DNA from: Oceanobacillus indicireducens
GTDB lineage: Bacteria; Bacillota; Bacilli; Bacillales; Amphibacillaceae
Assembly (NCBI RefSeq): GCF_014647195.1
Contig: NZ_BMOS01000002.1
Span: forward strand, 211,741 to 265,128
Length of the DNA stretch: 53,388 nt
Direction: 5' to 3'
The notes beneath the pieces are model-generated. The model made no database searches. It was not told the origin of the DNA and saw only the letters and a program-made list of their open reading frames with translations. The first letter of the stretch is position 1, and every line of letters starts with the position of its first letter. The position numbers and the translations under genes are program-made. This document shows positions 1 through 7,785 of this stretch, one piece after another.

Positions 1-2
1 AT

Positions 3-158
3 GAAGTATGGTTTGAAGATGCGAGAAGTGCTCAAGCCAAGTTTGATTTGGCAAAAGAGTTCAATCTTGGCGGGATCAGTTATTGGGCACTCGGCTACCC
101 TTTCCCACAAAACTGGGAATTGCTGCGGGATAACTTTACGGTGAGGAAGAGAATCTGA
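3..158 (+). CDS. C-terminal end of a GH18 glycosidase (spore-type peptidoglycan hydrolase), partial
   Basis: Only the last 51 codons are in the window; the gene starts to the left. The reading frame contains VWFEDARSAQAKFDLAKE and GGISYWALGYPFPQNW, the typical end of the family 18 (chitinase-like) barrel of Bacillaceae spore N-acetylglucosaminidases of the YaaH/YdhD/SleL type, which often carry LysM domains upstream. These enzymes cut spore cortex peptidoglycan during germination. The substrate is taken from the family; domains before this tail cannot be seen. No clear terminator follows the TGA. Confidence 0.75.
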   Translation, partial: EVWFEDARSAQAKFDLAKEFNLGGISYWALGYPFPQNWELLRDNFTVRKRI

Positions 159-435
159 AAGCGCAAAGGCGGATTCGCGGGCGCCTGGAACTGCGACTAC
201 TCGTCCTACCAAAAGATTTTCTAGTTACTCGTCGTATTGCAAGCTTTCTGGGTGGAGAAACTCTCCTCGCAAAGCTGCAAGAAGATTACCCTTAGGAGCT
301 TACTCAAGAAGGAATTAAATTAGGCAATGCTTGAGCGCAGAGCGGACGTGGCTAGCCCAGGATACCTAAGTTATCACAGCATTTTAATTTATAGTTTCTT
401 ATCCAACGAGGAAAGGACAGCTTGATGGGCTGTCC
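159..435. other. intergenic stretch with a weak GC-rich repeat remnant and a short hairpin
   Basis: No gene is visible. Bases 161-203 (GCGCAAAGGC ... GGGCGCCTGG ... GCGACTACTCG) resemble the GC-rich repeat at 4913-4990 and may be a degenerate copy. A hairpin at 413-437 (AAGGACAGC / GCTGTCCTT) overlaps the stop codon of the minus-strand gene that follows. It could help end that transcript, but it lacks a good T run. Confidence 0.35.
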
Positions 436-1356
436 TTAGTCATTTCCGTTATAATTTTCCGTTCGGTTGATGAATTCTTCGGCAGCACTGTAGCCTTGTT
501 GTTTTAGATACCAGCTGTTTGCTGCTGCTTCAATTAAGCCTGCAACATCTCTTCCCGGCTGGAGCTGGATTTTAATATGAGGAATTTCAACTCCCATATA
601 ATTCGTATATTCTGTCTTTAATTCAAGATCATTGTTCAGCTCATTAGCTCCCCATTTGGTAAGCTCAATATCAAGGGCAATCCTCGTTTCTTCCTGGAAC
701 GCTTTCCTTCCGTAAACACGGACGATATTTAACAGTCCTACACTTCTTAGAGCAAGGAATTCTTTATTCATCTCATTATGTGTTCCAAGAATCGTCCGGT
801 GACTGAGTTTTCTCAGCACGACAATATCATCAGCAACAAGACGATGCCCGCGCCCAATGAGCGTATAAGCGGTTTCACTTTTTCCGATTCCCGATTCACC
901 GCGCAGAAGAATTCCAATACCGAACACATTCAGGCAAACGCCCGGTACAGCAATCTCCTCCGCAAGTGCTCTACCTAAATAAGCGTCCAATTTAGAAATG
1001 AACTCATACGTAGAATCATTCGTCCGAAGCAATGGAATTCGCTCCTGGTTGCAGTACTGTTCAAGATAGGTCAATTCTTCCTGCCCCCGCGTCACAATAA
1101 AGCAAGGAGGATGATAATTGACAATGTTGCCGATTCTTTGTTTCCTTTCTTCCACACTAAGCGATTTCAAGTAATTTATTTCCGTTAGTCCGAGAACTTG
1201 CACGCGTTCCGTTGGGAAAAAATCAAAATAACCGATAAACTCGAGGCCAGGCCGGTGCGATTTATTCTTCGATACCTTTCTGTCGAGACTATCTTCTCCT
1301 GCGAGAATTTCCAAGGATAATTCTTTCGCAATTCGTTCTACACTAATCGTTTTCAC
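436..1356 (-). CDS. HPr kinase/phosphorylase-like protein (diverged HprK paralogue)
   Basis: 306 aa, close to the usual HprK length. N-terminal domain with RPGLEFIGYFDFFPTERVQVLG (35-56), then P-loop GESGIGKSE (153-161) and the HRLVADD motif (171-177). HprK phosphorylates HPr on serine and controls CcpA. Here two signatures differ: the catalytic His (position 138 in Bacillus/Lactobacillus HprK, in HGVLVDIYG) is Pro138 (VPGVCLNVFG), and the EIRGLGIINV signature is ALRSVGLLNI (202-211). The late GRD motif (268-270) is kept. GTG start with TAGGTGG upstream. There is no lgt neighbour, unlike the usual hprK locus. Probably a paralogue with changed activity rather than the housekeeping enzyme. Confidence 0.8.
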   Translation of the reverse strand: MKTISVERIAKELSLEILAGEDSLDRKVSKNKSHRPGLEFIGYFDFFPTERVQVLGLTEINYLKSLSVEERKQRIGNIVNYHPPCFIVTRGQEELTYLEQYCNQERIPLLRTNDSTYEFISKLDAYLGRALAEEIAVPGVCLNVFGIGILLRGESGIGKSETAYTLIGRGHRLVADDIVVLRKLSHRTILGTHNEMNKEFLALRSVGLLNIVRVYGRKAFQEETRIALDIELTKWGANELNNDLELKTEYTNYMGVEIPHIKIQLQPGRDVAGLIEAAANSWYLKQQGYSAAEEFINRTENYNGND

Positions 1357-1469
1357 TTTTCCACCTAATTTCTCCTTTTCATGTGAGTATCCGTTTCAGC
1401 GATAATGGTATCTATTATACAATATATTACCACATATATTAAGGAAACATGGAAATTTAACAAAAATAA

Positions 1470-1505
1470 TAAAAGCCAGATCGGAAGTCCGAAAATCTGG
1501 CTTTA
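1470..1505 (-). terminator. Rho-independent terminator after the QueT gene
   Basis: Inverted repeat AAAGCCAGAT / ATCTGGCTTT around a 13-nt loop. Read on the minus strand it is followed by T-rich sequence, directly downstream of the QueT-family stop codon. Confidence 0.75.
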
Positions 1506-1508
1506 AAC

Positions 1509-2018
1509 TCATTGGGTCAAATCTATCTTTTTACTTGTATAGTACATAATGAATCCGCCAATTGTCATGGAGAGTAACTCACCAATAGCAACCGTAAGAT
1601 AAGACCACCAAAATGGCAGATCGAATATTAAATAAAGTTGCACAGCGACACTAAACATCGATAACGTAGCGATAAAAGCTGTGACAATAAATTTAGCTTT
1701 TACATTTTTTATATTCTTGGTCACTGCCCTAGCGACAAGCAAAACTGCAAGGGTCGCGAGTCCGCCAATTGGCACATCGATAAACCACATCGGTGACATG
1801 AAGTTTGCAATTACAACTCCCAAGAAAACTGCAACGACATATCGTTTGTGAAATAATGCCAAGTAATTGAACATTTCGGATAAGCGGAGCTGGATTGGCC
1901 CAAAGCTAATGACAGATAAAATGAGGGTGACCGCCATATATAATGCGGCAACTAAGGAAATTTTCACTATACTCCTTGTAGAAGTCAGTGACTCTTCGTG
2001 TGCTATAGAACTATTCAT
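1509..2018 (-). CDS. queT: QueT family transporter (putative queuosine-precursor S component)
   Basis: 169 aa from the chosen start. ATG at 2018 has AAAGGAG 8 nt upstream; a longer frame to 2045 would run through this site. About five hydrophobic segments, with the family-typical ISFGPIQLRLSEMFNYLALFHKRY and NFMSPMWFIDVPIGGLATL. QueT proteins (COG4708) are thought to be substrate-binding membrane subunits of ECF importers for queuosine precursors such as preQ1. No ECF ATPase genes are nearby, so it would have to share the general EcfAA'T module. The leader is structured (next entry). Confidence 0.8.
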   Translation of the reverse strand: MNSSIAHEESLTSTRSIVKISLVAALYMAVTLILSVISFGPIQLRLSEMFNYLALFHKRYVVAVFLGVVIANFMSPMWFIDVPIGGLATLAVLLVARAVTKNIKNVKAKFIVTAFIATLSMFSVAVQLYLIFDLPFWWSYLTVAIGELLSMTIGGFIMYYTSKKIDLTQ

Positions 2019-2141
2019 TTGATAAACTCCTTTGTAAAATAGCAAATTGCTATTTTAGTAATAATTATGGCCAAAGGATCGGACAAGTGCCCTACAAAGT
2101 GCCATAATACAAGCAAAAAAGCTTGCCAGATGAGTATAACA
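2019..2141 (-). promoter_or_regulatory. queT promoter and structured 5' leader
   Basis: On the minus strand an extended -10, TGTTATACT, lies at 2133-2141. The leader then shows a small CAAGC/GCTTG hairpin, a longer stem TTATGGC/GCCATAA (about 2065-2107), and a perfect 23-base palindrome at 2035-2057 (TAAAATAGCAA, central base, TTGCTATTTTA) that abuts the AAAGGAG. QueT genes are often under preQ1 riboswitches, but I do not see the preQ1-I core (AGAGGTTC ... CCTCT, then AAAAAACTA). The type of control is therefore open. Confidence 0.5.
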
Positions 2142-2176
2142 AAAAACCCTTCTTTTGCATAGAAGGATTTTTGTGG
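2139..2176 (-). terminator. Rho-independent terminator after the SDR gene
   Basis: Stem CCTTCT / AGAAGG flanked by AAAAAA and TTTTTT, loop TTTGCAT. Lies 18 nt past the SDR stop codon on the minus strand, immediately upstream of the queT promoter. Confidence 0.75.
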
Positions 2177-2193
2177 AAAATAGTTATGATACG

Positions 2194-2949
2194 CTATTTA
2201 ACAGTCCAACCGCCATCGACTGGAATGACAGCACCATGAATATAACCTGCCGCGCTGCTAGCAAGATATAAAGTAAGGTTCGCAACCTCTTCTGGTTCAG
2301 CCCAGCGCCCAGCCGGCGTCTCTTCTGCTACCCAGCTTGCCATCTCGCCTCCATTTACGAAGTCCTTAGCATTCATTGGAGTCCGGATCGCCCCAGGCGC
2401 GATCGCGTTTACCCGGATTCCTTTTCTGCTGAAATCATAGGCAAGTTGCTTCGTATAGCCAACAATTGCATGCTTTGAAGCTGTATACGCTGCTCCTCCG
2501 CCTCCCGCGACAAGCCCGGCAATCGATGCAGTATTCACAATAACCCCTTGTTCCCATTTCAACATATGGGGAAGGATATAATTCGTAACGTGGTAGATTC
2601 CTTTTACGTTTGTATTAAATACGTCATCCCATAATTCCTCTGTCGTATCGAGCGTCGTTTTGTAATCATCGAGGATGCCTGCTGTATTCACCAGAATATC
2701 AATTCGGACATATTCCCTTAACGCTTGATGGACAGCTTCTGCGACTTCTGACTTTTCCGCGACATTCGCACACCAGAACGCAAATGTCTCCGGATATGCC
2801 TGTTTTAATACCTGCAGGCCGGTTTCATTCTGATCCACCCCAAAAACAGAAGCGCCTTGCTTTAAGAAGGCTTCTGCCTGTGCATATCCAATACCCGAAG
2901 CTGCACCTGTAATAAAAACCGTCTTCCCGTCATACTCTGAAAAATTCAA
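2194..2949 (-). CDS. SDR family oxidoreductase (FabG-like)
   Basis: 251 aa classical short-chain dehydrogenase/reductase, NAD(P)-dependent. Visible: TGAASGIG cofactor motif (14-21), NTAG (88-91), Asn114, catalytic Ser142, Tyr155 and Lys159 (YTASK), and IRVNAIAPGAIRTPM. The C-terminus PVDGGWTVK is standard. The substrate cannot be read from sequence; annotation pipelines usually call such proteins 3-oxoacyl-ACP reductase, but no fatty-acid genes are nearby. Probably monocistronic, with a terminator on each side. Confidence 0.85.
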   Translation of the reverse strand: MNFSEYDGKTVFITGAASGIGYAQAEAFLKQGASVFGVDQNETGLQVLKQAYPETFAFWCANVAEKSEVAEAVHQALREYVRIDILVNTAGILDDYKTTLDTTEELWDDVFNTNVKGIYHVTNYILPHMLKWEQGVIVNTASIAGLVAGGGGAAYTASKHAIVGYTKQLAYDFSRKGIRVNAIAPGAIRTPMNAKDFVNGGEMASWVAEETPAGRWAEPEEVANLTLYLASSAAGYIHGAVIPVDGGWTVK

Positions 2950-2980
2950 GCATCATCATCCTTTTAACATTTTTTATATT

Positions 2981-3010
2981 AAAAAAGAGCCCATTAAAAA
3001 AGGCTCGTCT
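2981..3010 (-). terminator. terminator after the DUF2829 gene
   Basis: GAGCC / GGCTC stem with an A/T-rich loop. On the minus strand it is followed by six T, right after the stop codon of the small gene at 3011-3232. Confidence 0.6.
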
Positions 3011-3232
3011 TTATTTGACTACTTCCCAATCTTCCGCAAGCAGGTCACAAACAGTCGGAGTGAACATTGTATACCCTTCACCCTCGACATTTATTAATAA
3101 ATATGGATTCAGTTTTTCACCATCGATTGTACTTTCACCAACAAGTTTGACATATAATTCAGCACCCGGCCAATCGGAACGGATTATCTTTTCACCTGCA
3201 CGAAGACGTGGCAAAACCTCTTCAAATTTCAT
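3011..3232 (-). CDS. DUF2829 (Thoeris anti-defence Tad2-like) domain protein
   Basis: 73 aa. It starts MKFEEVLPRLRAGEKIIRSDW and ends DLLAEDWEVV, the two hallmarks of the DUF2829 family (N-terminal alpha-beta with a conserved Trp, C-terminal LLAxDWE). Members in phages include Tad2, which binds the gcADPR signal of Thoeris defence; chromosomal members are common and of unknown role. It is shorter than typical phage copies. AAGGGTGG precedes the ATG. No phage gene is nearby, so an anti-defence role is not implied by context. Confidence 0.7.
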   Translation of the reverse strand: MKFEEVLPRLRAGEKIIRSDWPGAELYVKLVGESTIDGEKLNPYLLINVEGEGYTMFTPTVCDLLAEDWEVVK

Positions 3233-3297
3233 TGCGAAACCACCCTTTCTTTATATATAAAAGTATAGAGGATACATGAATTGATTTCAAATTTACC

Positions 3298-3324
3298 GGG
3301 ACACGGGGTCAGAGCATTTGTCCC
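3298..3324. repeat. REP half site (GGGACA...TGTCCC family)
   Basis: Single 27-bp half site: GGGACA, C, GGGGTCAGAGCA, TT, TGTCCC. It lies between the DUF2829 start and the mqo terminator. The family is described in the findings. Confidence 0.85.
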
Positions 3325-3335
3325 ACTGCTCAAAA

Positions 3336-3362
3336 AAACACCCACATACTTGCGGGTGTTTC
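3336..3362 (-). terminator. mqo terminator
   Basis: AAACACCC / GGGTGTTT stem with an ACATACTTGC loop, followed on the minus strand by a run of T (AAAAAAA on the plus strand). It lies 12 nt after the mqo stop codon. Confidence 0.8.
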
Positions 3363-3374
3363 TCAAATTATTTA

Positions 3375-4883
3375 TTATACACTTGCCAGCAATTCGGGTT
3401 CTTTTGTTTCGTTTAACTCAAGTGCCTTAGAGGTTGATTCTTTGATTTCACGCAGTAATTCCGGATTTTCACGTAATTTCATTCCATAGGATGGAACCAT
3501 TTCTTTAATTTTCGGTTCCCATTCTTCCATCCGTTCCGGGAAACAGCGATTCAAGATATCCAACATAACCTGTACGGCAGTGGATGCACCTGGTGAAGCA
3601 CCGAGTAATGCAGCAACTGTTCCGTCCGCACCTGTAATTACCTCGGTACCAAACTGTAATGTTCCTTTTCCGCCGTGATCCGTATCTTTAATGACTTGGA
3701 CACGCTGTCCAGCAACAATCAAGTCCCAGTCCTCACTCTTCGCATTCGGAATGAATTCACGAAGTTCTTTCATCCGCTGTTCTTTTGATTGCAGCACTTG
3801 TGTCACTAAATATTTCGTAAGCGGCAACTCCTTCGCTCCTGCTGCAAGCATCGTAAATACGTTGCTCGGTTTTACCGAAGTAATTAAGTCCATATTGGAA
3901 CCCGTCTTCAAGAACTTTGGTGAAAATCCGGCATACGGACCGAATAATAATTGCTTCTCATTATTGATATAGCGTGTATCCAAATGCGGTACGGACATTG
4001 GTGGTGCACCGACCTTCGCTTTACCGTACACTTTCGCATTATGCTGTTCCACGATTTCTGGATTATTACATACCATGAAGATTCCGCTAACCGGGAACCC
4101 GCCGATATGCTTGCTCTCTGGAATGCCTGTTTTTTGTAAAAGATGCAAGCTACCACCGCCACCGCCAATAAAGACGAATTTCGCAAAATGGCTTTCCGTC
4201 TTACCAGTTTCCAAGTTTTTCACTTTGACTTCCCAGCCTCCCCGTTTTTGCTTCAGATCTTCCACTTCATGATTGTACTGGATATCTGCTCCAGTCTCGT
4301 CTAGATGTTCAAATAACTTCCGAGTTAAAGCGCCAAAGTTCACATCTGTTCCACTATCAATCTTCGTCGCGGCAATCCCATCTTCAAGTACGCGGTCATT
4401 CATCATAAGCGGCAGCCATTCCGCTAATGTTGCAGGGTTCTCCGTGTATTTAATATCTTCAAACAAAGGATTTTCCTTCATCAATTCATAACGTTTCTTT
4501 AAAAATTCGACATTCTTTTCACCTTGGACTAAGCTAATGTGCGGCAACGCTCTAATAAACTTCTCCGGATCCTGCAATAAGCCTTTCTTTACAAGATAGG
4601 ACCAGAACTGCAAGGAAACTTGGAACTGCTCATTCACATTATTTGCCTTTGTTACATCGATTGTGCCATCTGGATTTTCAGTCGTATAGTTTAACTCACA
4701 TAATGCGGCATGCCCTGTACCAGCATTATTTAATTCATGTGAACTCTCTTCCCCTGCTTTCTCAAGCTTCTCAAACACTGTAATGTTCCACTCCGGCGCC
4801 AATTCATGCAATAGCGTACCAAGCGTTGCACTCATAATTCCAGCACCGATTAAAATAACATCTGTGTTCTCCCTTTTATTCAT
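3375..4883 (-). CDS. mqo: malate:quinone oxidoreductase
   Basis: 502 aa from the chosen ATG (4883), which has AGGAAGAGG 7 nt upstream; a longer frame adds 14 unlikely residues. FAD-binding start [14 protein letters not shown] and MQO-specific [48 protein letters not shown] and GASPGAST. A membrane-associated flavoprotein that oxidises malate to oxaloacetate and passes electrons to quinone, replacing or complementing NAD-malate dehydrogenase in the TCA cycle. It is divergent from the aspartase gene. Its upstream region carries two interspersed repeats. Confidence 0.95.
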   Translation of the reverse strand: MNKRENTDVILIGAGIMSATLGTLLHELAPEWNITVFEKLEKAGEESSHELNNAGTGHAALCELNYTTENPDGTIDVTKANNVNEQFQVSLQFWSYLVKKGLLQDPEKFIRALPHISLVQGEKNVEFLKKRYELMKENPLFEDIKYTENPATLAEWLPLMMNDRVLEDGIAATKIDSGTDVNFGALTRKLFEHLDETGADIQYNHEVEDLKQKRGGWEVKVKNLETGKTESHFAKFVFIGGGGGSLHLLQKTGIPESKHIGGFPVSGIFMVCNNPEIVEQHNAKVYGKAKVGAPPMSVPHLDTRYINNEKQLLFGPYAGFSPKFLKTGSNMDLITSVKPSNVFTMLAAGAKELPLTKYLVTQVLQSKEQRMKELREFIPNAKSEDWDLIVAGQRVQVIKDTDHGGKGTLQFGTEVITGADGTVAALLGASPGASTAVQVMLDILNRCFPERMEEWEPKIKEMVPSYGMKLRENPELLREIKESTSKALELNETKEPELLASV

Positions 4884-4912
4884 ACTATCCTCTTCCTTAT
4901 CTGTATATTTTG

Positions 4913-4990
4913 AACAACGGCGCAAGCACCCTTACAGGCTAAGTACGCGATTCGTTACGCGGACGCCTGTACCAGCGTATCCAGTAGTCG
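4913..4990. repeat. GC-rich interspersed repeat, copy 1
   Basis: Begins GGCGCAAGCACCCTTACAGG and continues through GCGGACGCCTGTACCAGCG. The first part matches the sequence that ends the window (53346-53388). GCGCAAGCGC-type palindromic repeats are common between genes in Bacillaceae. It sits in the mqo upstream region. Confidence 0.6.
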
Positions 4991-5039
4991 CAGCAACGTA
5001 CAAACTGTTCCTTCCAGAACGGAAGGTAGTTCGGTGTTG

Positions 5040-5064
5040 CCCCACTGAATGAGTTTCACTTTAT
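5040..5064. repeat. 25-bp repeat CCCCACTGAATG...TTTCACTTTAT, copy 1
   Basis: A 25-base stretch identical to 50524-50548, over 45 kb away. At the second site the CCCACTGAATG part is the right arm of a hairpin; here the left arm is not preserved. Probably a small dispersed element. Confidence 0.6.
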
Positions 5065-5248
5065 AGTTTCCTTTGCTCCTCCAAAAAATGAAAGTGCTTC
5101 CACAAATTCAATTGACTTAAGAACCCAATAGATTCTGCCCATAGATAAATTCATATAGTTGTAACACTATTATTTTAGCATATTCCCTAAATCTGCTCCA
5201 GCATTCCGCATGAAAACAGTTTTTTATGATTAAATGAGGAGCAATAAC

Positions 5249-5360
5249 GGATAAGTTATCCATTATTCGTCTTAAAAGCTTGTCAAGCTACTGACAAGTG
5301 ATAAGAAAAATTGTACAATGGAATATGAATTGTTCATGATATTCAACATAACGGTATGTT
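5249..5360. promoter_or_regulatory. mqo-aspA intergenic region with inverted repeats
   Basis: The roughly 320 bp before the aspartase start hold three inverted repeats: GGATAA/TTATCC (5249-5261), CTTGTCA/TGACAAG (5279-5298) and AACATA/TATGTT (5345-5360). The last lies 27 nt before the start codon and could be an operator. No convincing -35/-10 pair was found, and no gene is seen between 4884 and 5387. Confidence 0.35.
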
Positions 5361-5387
5361 AAATATAGAATGGAAAGGGATGCGGGA

Positions 5388-6806
5388 ATGGAAGTACGTG
5401 TGGAGAAAGATTTTTTAGGTGAAGTAGAGATACCTGACACCGCCTATTATGGTGTACAAAGCGTGAGGGCAAGGGATAATTTCCCCATCACAGGCTACAA
5501 GACGGATGTGACACTTATCCGGGCAATTGGTTTTGTTAAAAAAGCTGCTGCGATGACGAATGCCGAGCTCGGTCAACTGGATAAGCAGCTCGCTGAAGCA
5601 ATTGTAACAGCTTCGGAGGAAATAATTAGCGGGAAATTTGATGACCAATTTATCGTCGACCCAATTCAAGGTGGAGCGGGAACTTCCTTCAATATGAATG
5701 CAAATGAAATTATCGCGAACCGAGCACTCGAATTATTAGGCGAAAAGAAAGGCAACTACAGTATTATTAGCCCGAACTCGCATGTCAATATGGCACAATC
5801 AACAAATGATGTTTTCCCAACTTCAGTAAATATAGCACTTATCGAACGCCTACATCATCTCGTTGATAAAATTGCCAAGCTTGTCGATGCCTTAAAGTCA
5901 AAATCTGAGGAATTCGATAATGTCATTAAAATGGGAAGAACCCATCTGCAGGATGCTGTTCCAATCCGTCTTGGCCAAGAATTCATTGGCTACCATTCTG
6001 TTATTGATCGTGACCTAGAGCGAATCAGTAAATCAATCAAAGGCTTACGCTCCATCAACCTCGGTGGAACATCTGTTGGAACTGGACTCAACGCCCTGCC
6101 GGAATACACGGAGAAAGCTGTTGACTACTTAGCAGAACTCACAGGCTTTGAACTGAAAAGCAGTGAGAGCCTGATTGATGCTACTCAGAATACAGATGTC
6201 TATACCGAAGTGTCTGGCATGCTGAAAATCCATGCATTAAATATATCGAAAGTCGCTAATGACTTACGCCTGATGAGTTCCGGTCCGACTGCAGGACTTG
6301 GAGAAATCAATCTTCCGGCACGTCAAAGCGGCTCTTCCATCATGCCAGGTAAAGTAAATCCGGTTATTTGTGAAGTAATTAGCCAAGTCGCTTATCAAGT
6401 TGTTGGGAATGACGCAACAATTGGAATGGCAGCAGAAAACGGACAGCTTGAATTGAACGTAATGAAGCCGGTCCTTGTATTCAACCTTCTCGAATCCATT
6501 TCTATTTTAGAAAATGGAATTCAGATCTTTAAAGAATATGCTATTGAAGGAATGACTGCGAATATCGAACATTGCCGGAATATGGTCGAACGCAGTATTT
6601 CTCTCGTAACCGCGATTAATCCATATGTTGGTTATGAAAAAGCAACTGAAGTCGCCCGGATTGCAATTGAGACAAATCGTCCGATCCGTGAAATCTGTAT
6701 TAAAAACGGAATTCTTACAGAAAAAGAAGTCGATACGATCCTCGACTTAAATAACTTAACTTCCCCTGGAATTGCTGGGAGAGATAAAGTATATGCAGGG
6801 AAATAA
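5388..6806 (+). CDS. aspA: aspartate ammonia-lyase (aspartase)
   Basis: 472 aa. Of three in-frame ATGs the third (5388) is chosen because GAAAGGG lies 8 nt before it. Fumarase/aspartase fold: TSFNMNANEIIANRA, QSTNDVFPT, and the superfamily signature GSSIMPGKVNP starting at about residue 315. QLELNVMKPVLVFNLLESI and PGIAGRDK favour aspartase over fumarase C. It converts L-aspartate to fumarate and ammonia, feeding the TCA cycle next to mqo. Monocistronic, with a strong terminator after it. Confidence 0.88.
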   Translation: MEVRVEKDFLGEVEIPDTAYYGVQSVRARDNFPITGYKTDVTLIRAIGFVKKAAAMTNAELGQLDKQLAEAIVTASEEIISGKFDDQFIVDPIQGGAGTSFNMNANEIIANRALELLGEKKGNYSIISPNSHVNMAQSTNDVFPTSVNIALIERLHHLVDKIAKLVDALKSKSEEFDNVIKMGRTHLQDAVPIRLGQEFIGYHSVIDRDLERISKSIKGLRSINLGGTSVGTGLNALPEYTEKAVDYLAELTGFELKSSESLIDATQNTDVYTEVSGMLKIHALNISKVANDLRLMSSGPTAGLGEINLPARQSGSSIMPGKVNPVICEVISQVAYQVVGNDATIGMAAENGQLELNVMKPVLVFNLLESISILENGIQIFKEYAIEGMTANIEHCRNMVERSISLVTAINPYVGYEKATEVARIAIETNRPIREICIKNGILTEKEVDTILDLNNLTSPGIAGRDKVYAGK

Positions 6807-6812
6807 GTAATT

Positions 6813-6852
6813 AAAAACGGTCGGTTCAGGAACTATTCCTAACCGACCATTT
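6813..6852. terminator. bidirectional terminator between aspA and the TetR gene
   Basis: GGTCGGTT / AACCGACC stem with an inner AGGAA/TTCCT, flanked by AAAAA and TTTATTTT. It serves aspA on the plus strand. It also contains the last codons of the convergent TetR gene, whose stop codon lies inside the stem. Confidence 0.85.
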
Positions 6853-7686
6853 ATTTTGCCGTTCAAAATAATATTGCAGTACATAGGTAGCCCGCTTGCA
6901 TTGGGGGTGTGCTTCGATATTTTTCAGTAATCCTTTAATAACCGCTTGATGCAATGAGGGATTCACCAGCTCGTTTTTTAACATAAGAATGGATTCTTTT
7001 TCCACAGATTCTTCCAGCAAAGCAATCGTCTCATCAAGAATCGCGTAAACCCTCTCCTTTGTAATCGATGTTCCCTGTGACCCTTTTAGCATAATGTAGG
7101 CATCTTCTGTAATTGCCGGTTGGCTCGTATGTTTAGCCAAAATATGCGTCTTTTCTACAAGTGATTCAGCGAGCTGTTTTGCGTCAAAGGGCAGATCTGT
7201 AAGTAGCAATATTTCCATATAACTCTTCATGAGGCCAAGAATCGTATAGACAAGGTCATATTTGTTCTCCAACACTTTTTCTCCATACACCTTTTCAAGC
7301 ATCGTTAAAATCAATTCTTGCATCCGTTCATTATAGCCACTGATTTGCGTAATAAATTCCTCATCCAAAAAGTGAACTTGCTCTTTCATAAAGATTTTTG
7401 CGAATCCCGATTGCTTCAAAAAGCGTTCAAAGTGATATTCATAAAAATTATAGAGTAGTTGATCGGAAGCGCCTTCACTGACCGCTTGGTCAACACCGGT
7501 AATAAACTCCCGTAAAAATTTATGAATTAAGGCCATAATCAGTTCATCCTTCGATTTGAATGAAAGATAAAAGGCTCCTTTTGATATACCAGAACGTTCC
7601 GTGATTTCTTGGACAGATGTTGCACGGAACCCTTGCTCAGCAAAAAGCTCCATTGCTTTTTCCATAATTAACTTTCTTTTTTCCAT
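6826..7686 (-). CDS. TetR family regulator of the adjacent RND pump
   Basis: 286 aa, longer than typical TetR proteins (about 200). N-terminal helix-turn-helix: KAMELFAEQGFRATSVQEITERSGISKGAFYLSFKSKDELI. The C-terminal part is a helical ligand/dimer domain with an extra tail of about 90 residues. It is divergent from the RND transporter, and the shared 100-bp gap holds a palindrome between the pump's -35 and -10. Inference: represses the pump, relieved by a toxic ligand. The last codons overlap a terminator stem. Confidence 0.85.
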   Translation of the reverse strand: MEKRKLIMEKAMELFAEQGFRATSVQEITERSGISKGAFYLSFKSKDELIMALIHKFLREFITGVDQAVSEGASDQLLYNFYEYHFERFLKQSGFAKIFMKEQVHFLDEEFITQISGYNERMQELILTMLEKVYGEKVLENKYDLVYTILGLMKSYMEILLLTDLPFDAKQLAESLVEKTHILAKHTSQPAITEDAYIMLKGSQGTSITKERVYAILDETIALLEESVEKESILMLKNELVNPSLHQAVIKGLLKNIEAHPQCKRATYVLQYYFERQNKWSVRNSS

Positions 7687-7715
7687 TTTTATCGTCCTGC
7701 TTTCCGCTATTTCTA

Positions 7716-7745
7716 TTGACTTCTGACCTGCTGGTCATATATTAT
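7716..7745 (+). promoter_or_regulatory. RND pump promoter with TetR-type operator in the spacer
   Basis: TTGACT (7716-7721) and TATATT (7738-7743) are spaced by 16 bp (18 bp if TATTAT is used). The spacer contains the palindrome TGACC-TGCT-GGTCA (7724-7737). A repressor bound there would block RNA polymerase directly. The likely repressor is the divergent TetR protein, which may control itself through the same site. Confidence 0.7.
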
Positions 7746-7785
7746 AGAAAAATGAGTTTAAAATGTCAACAAAGGGACGGTGCAA

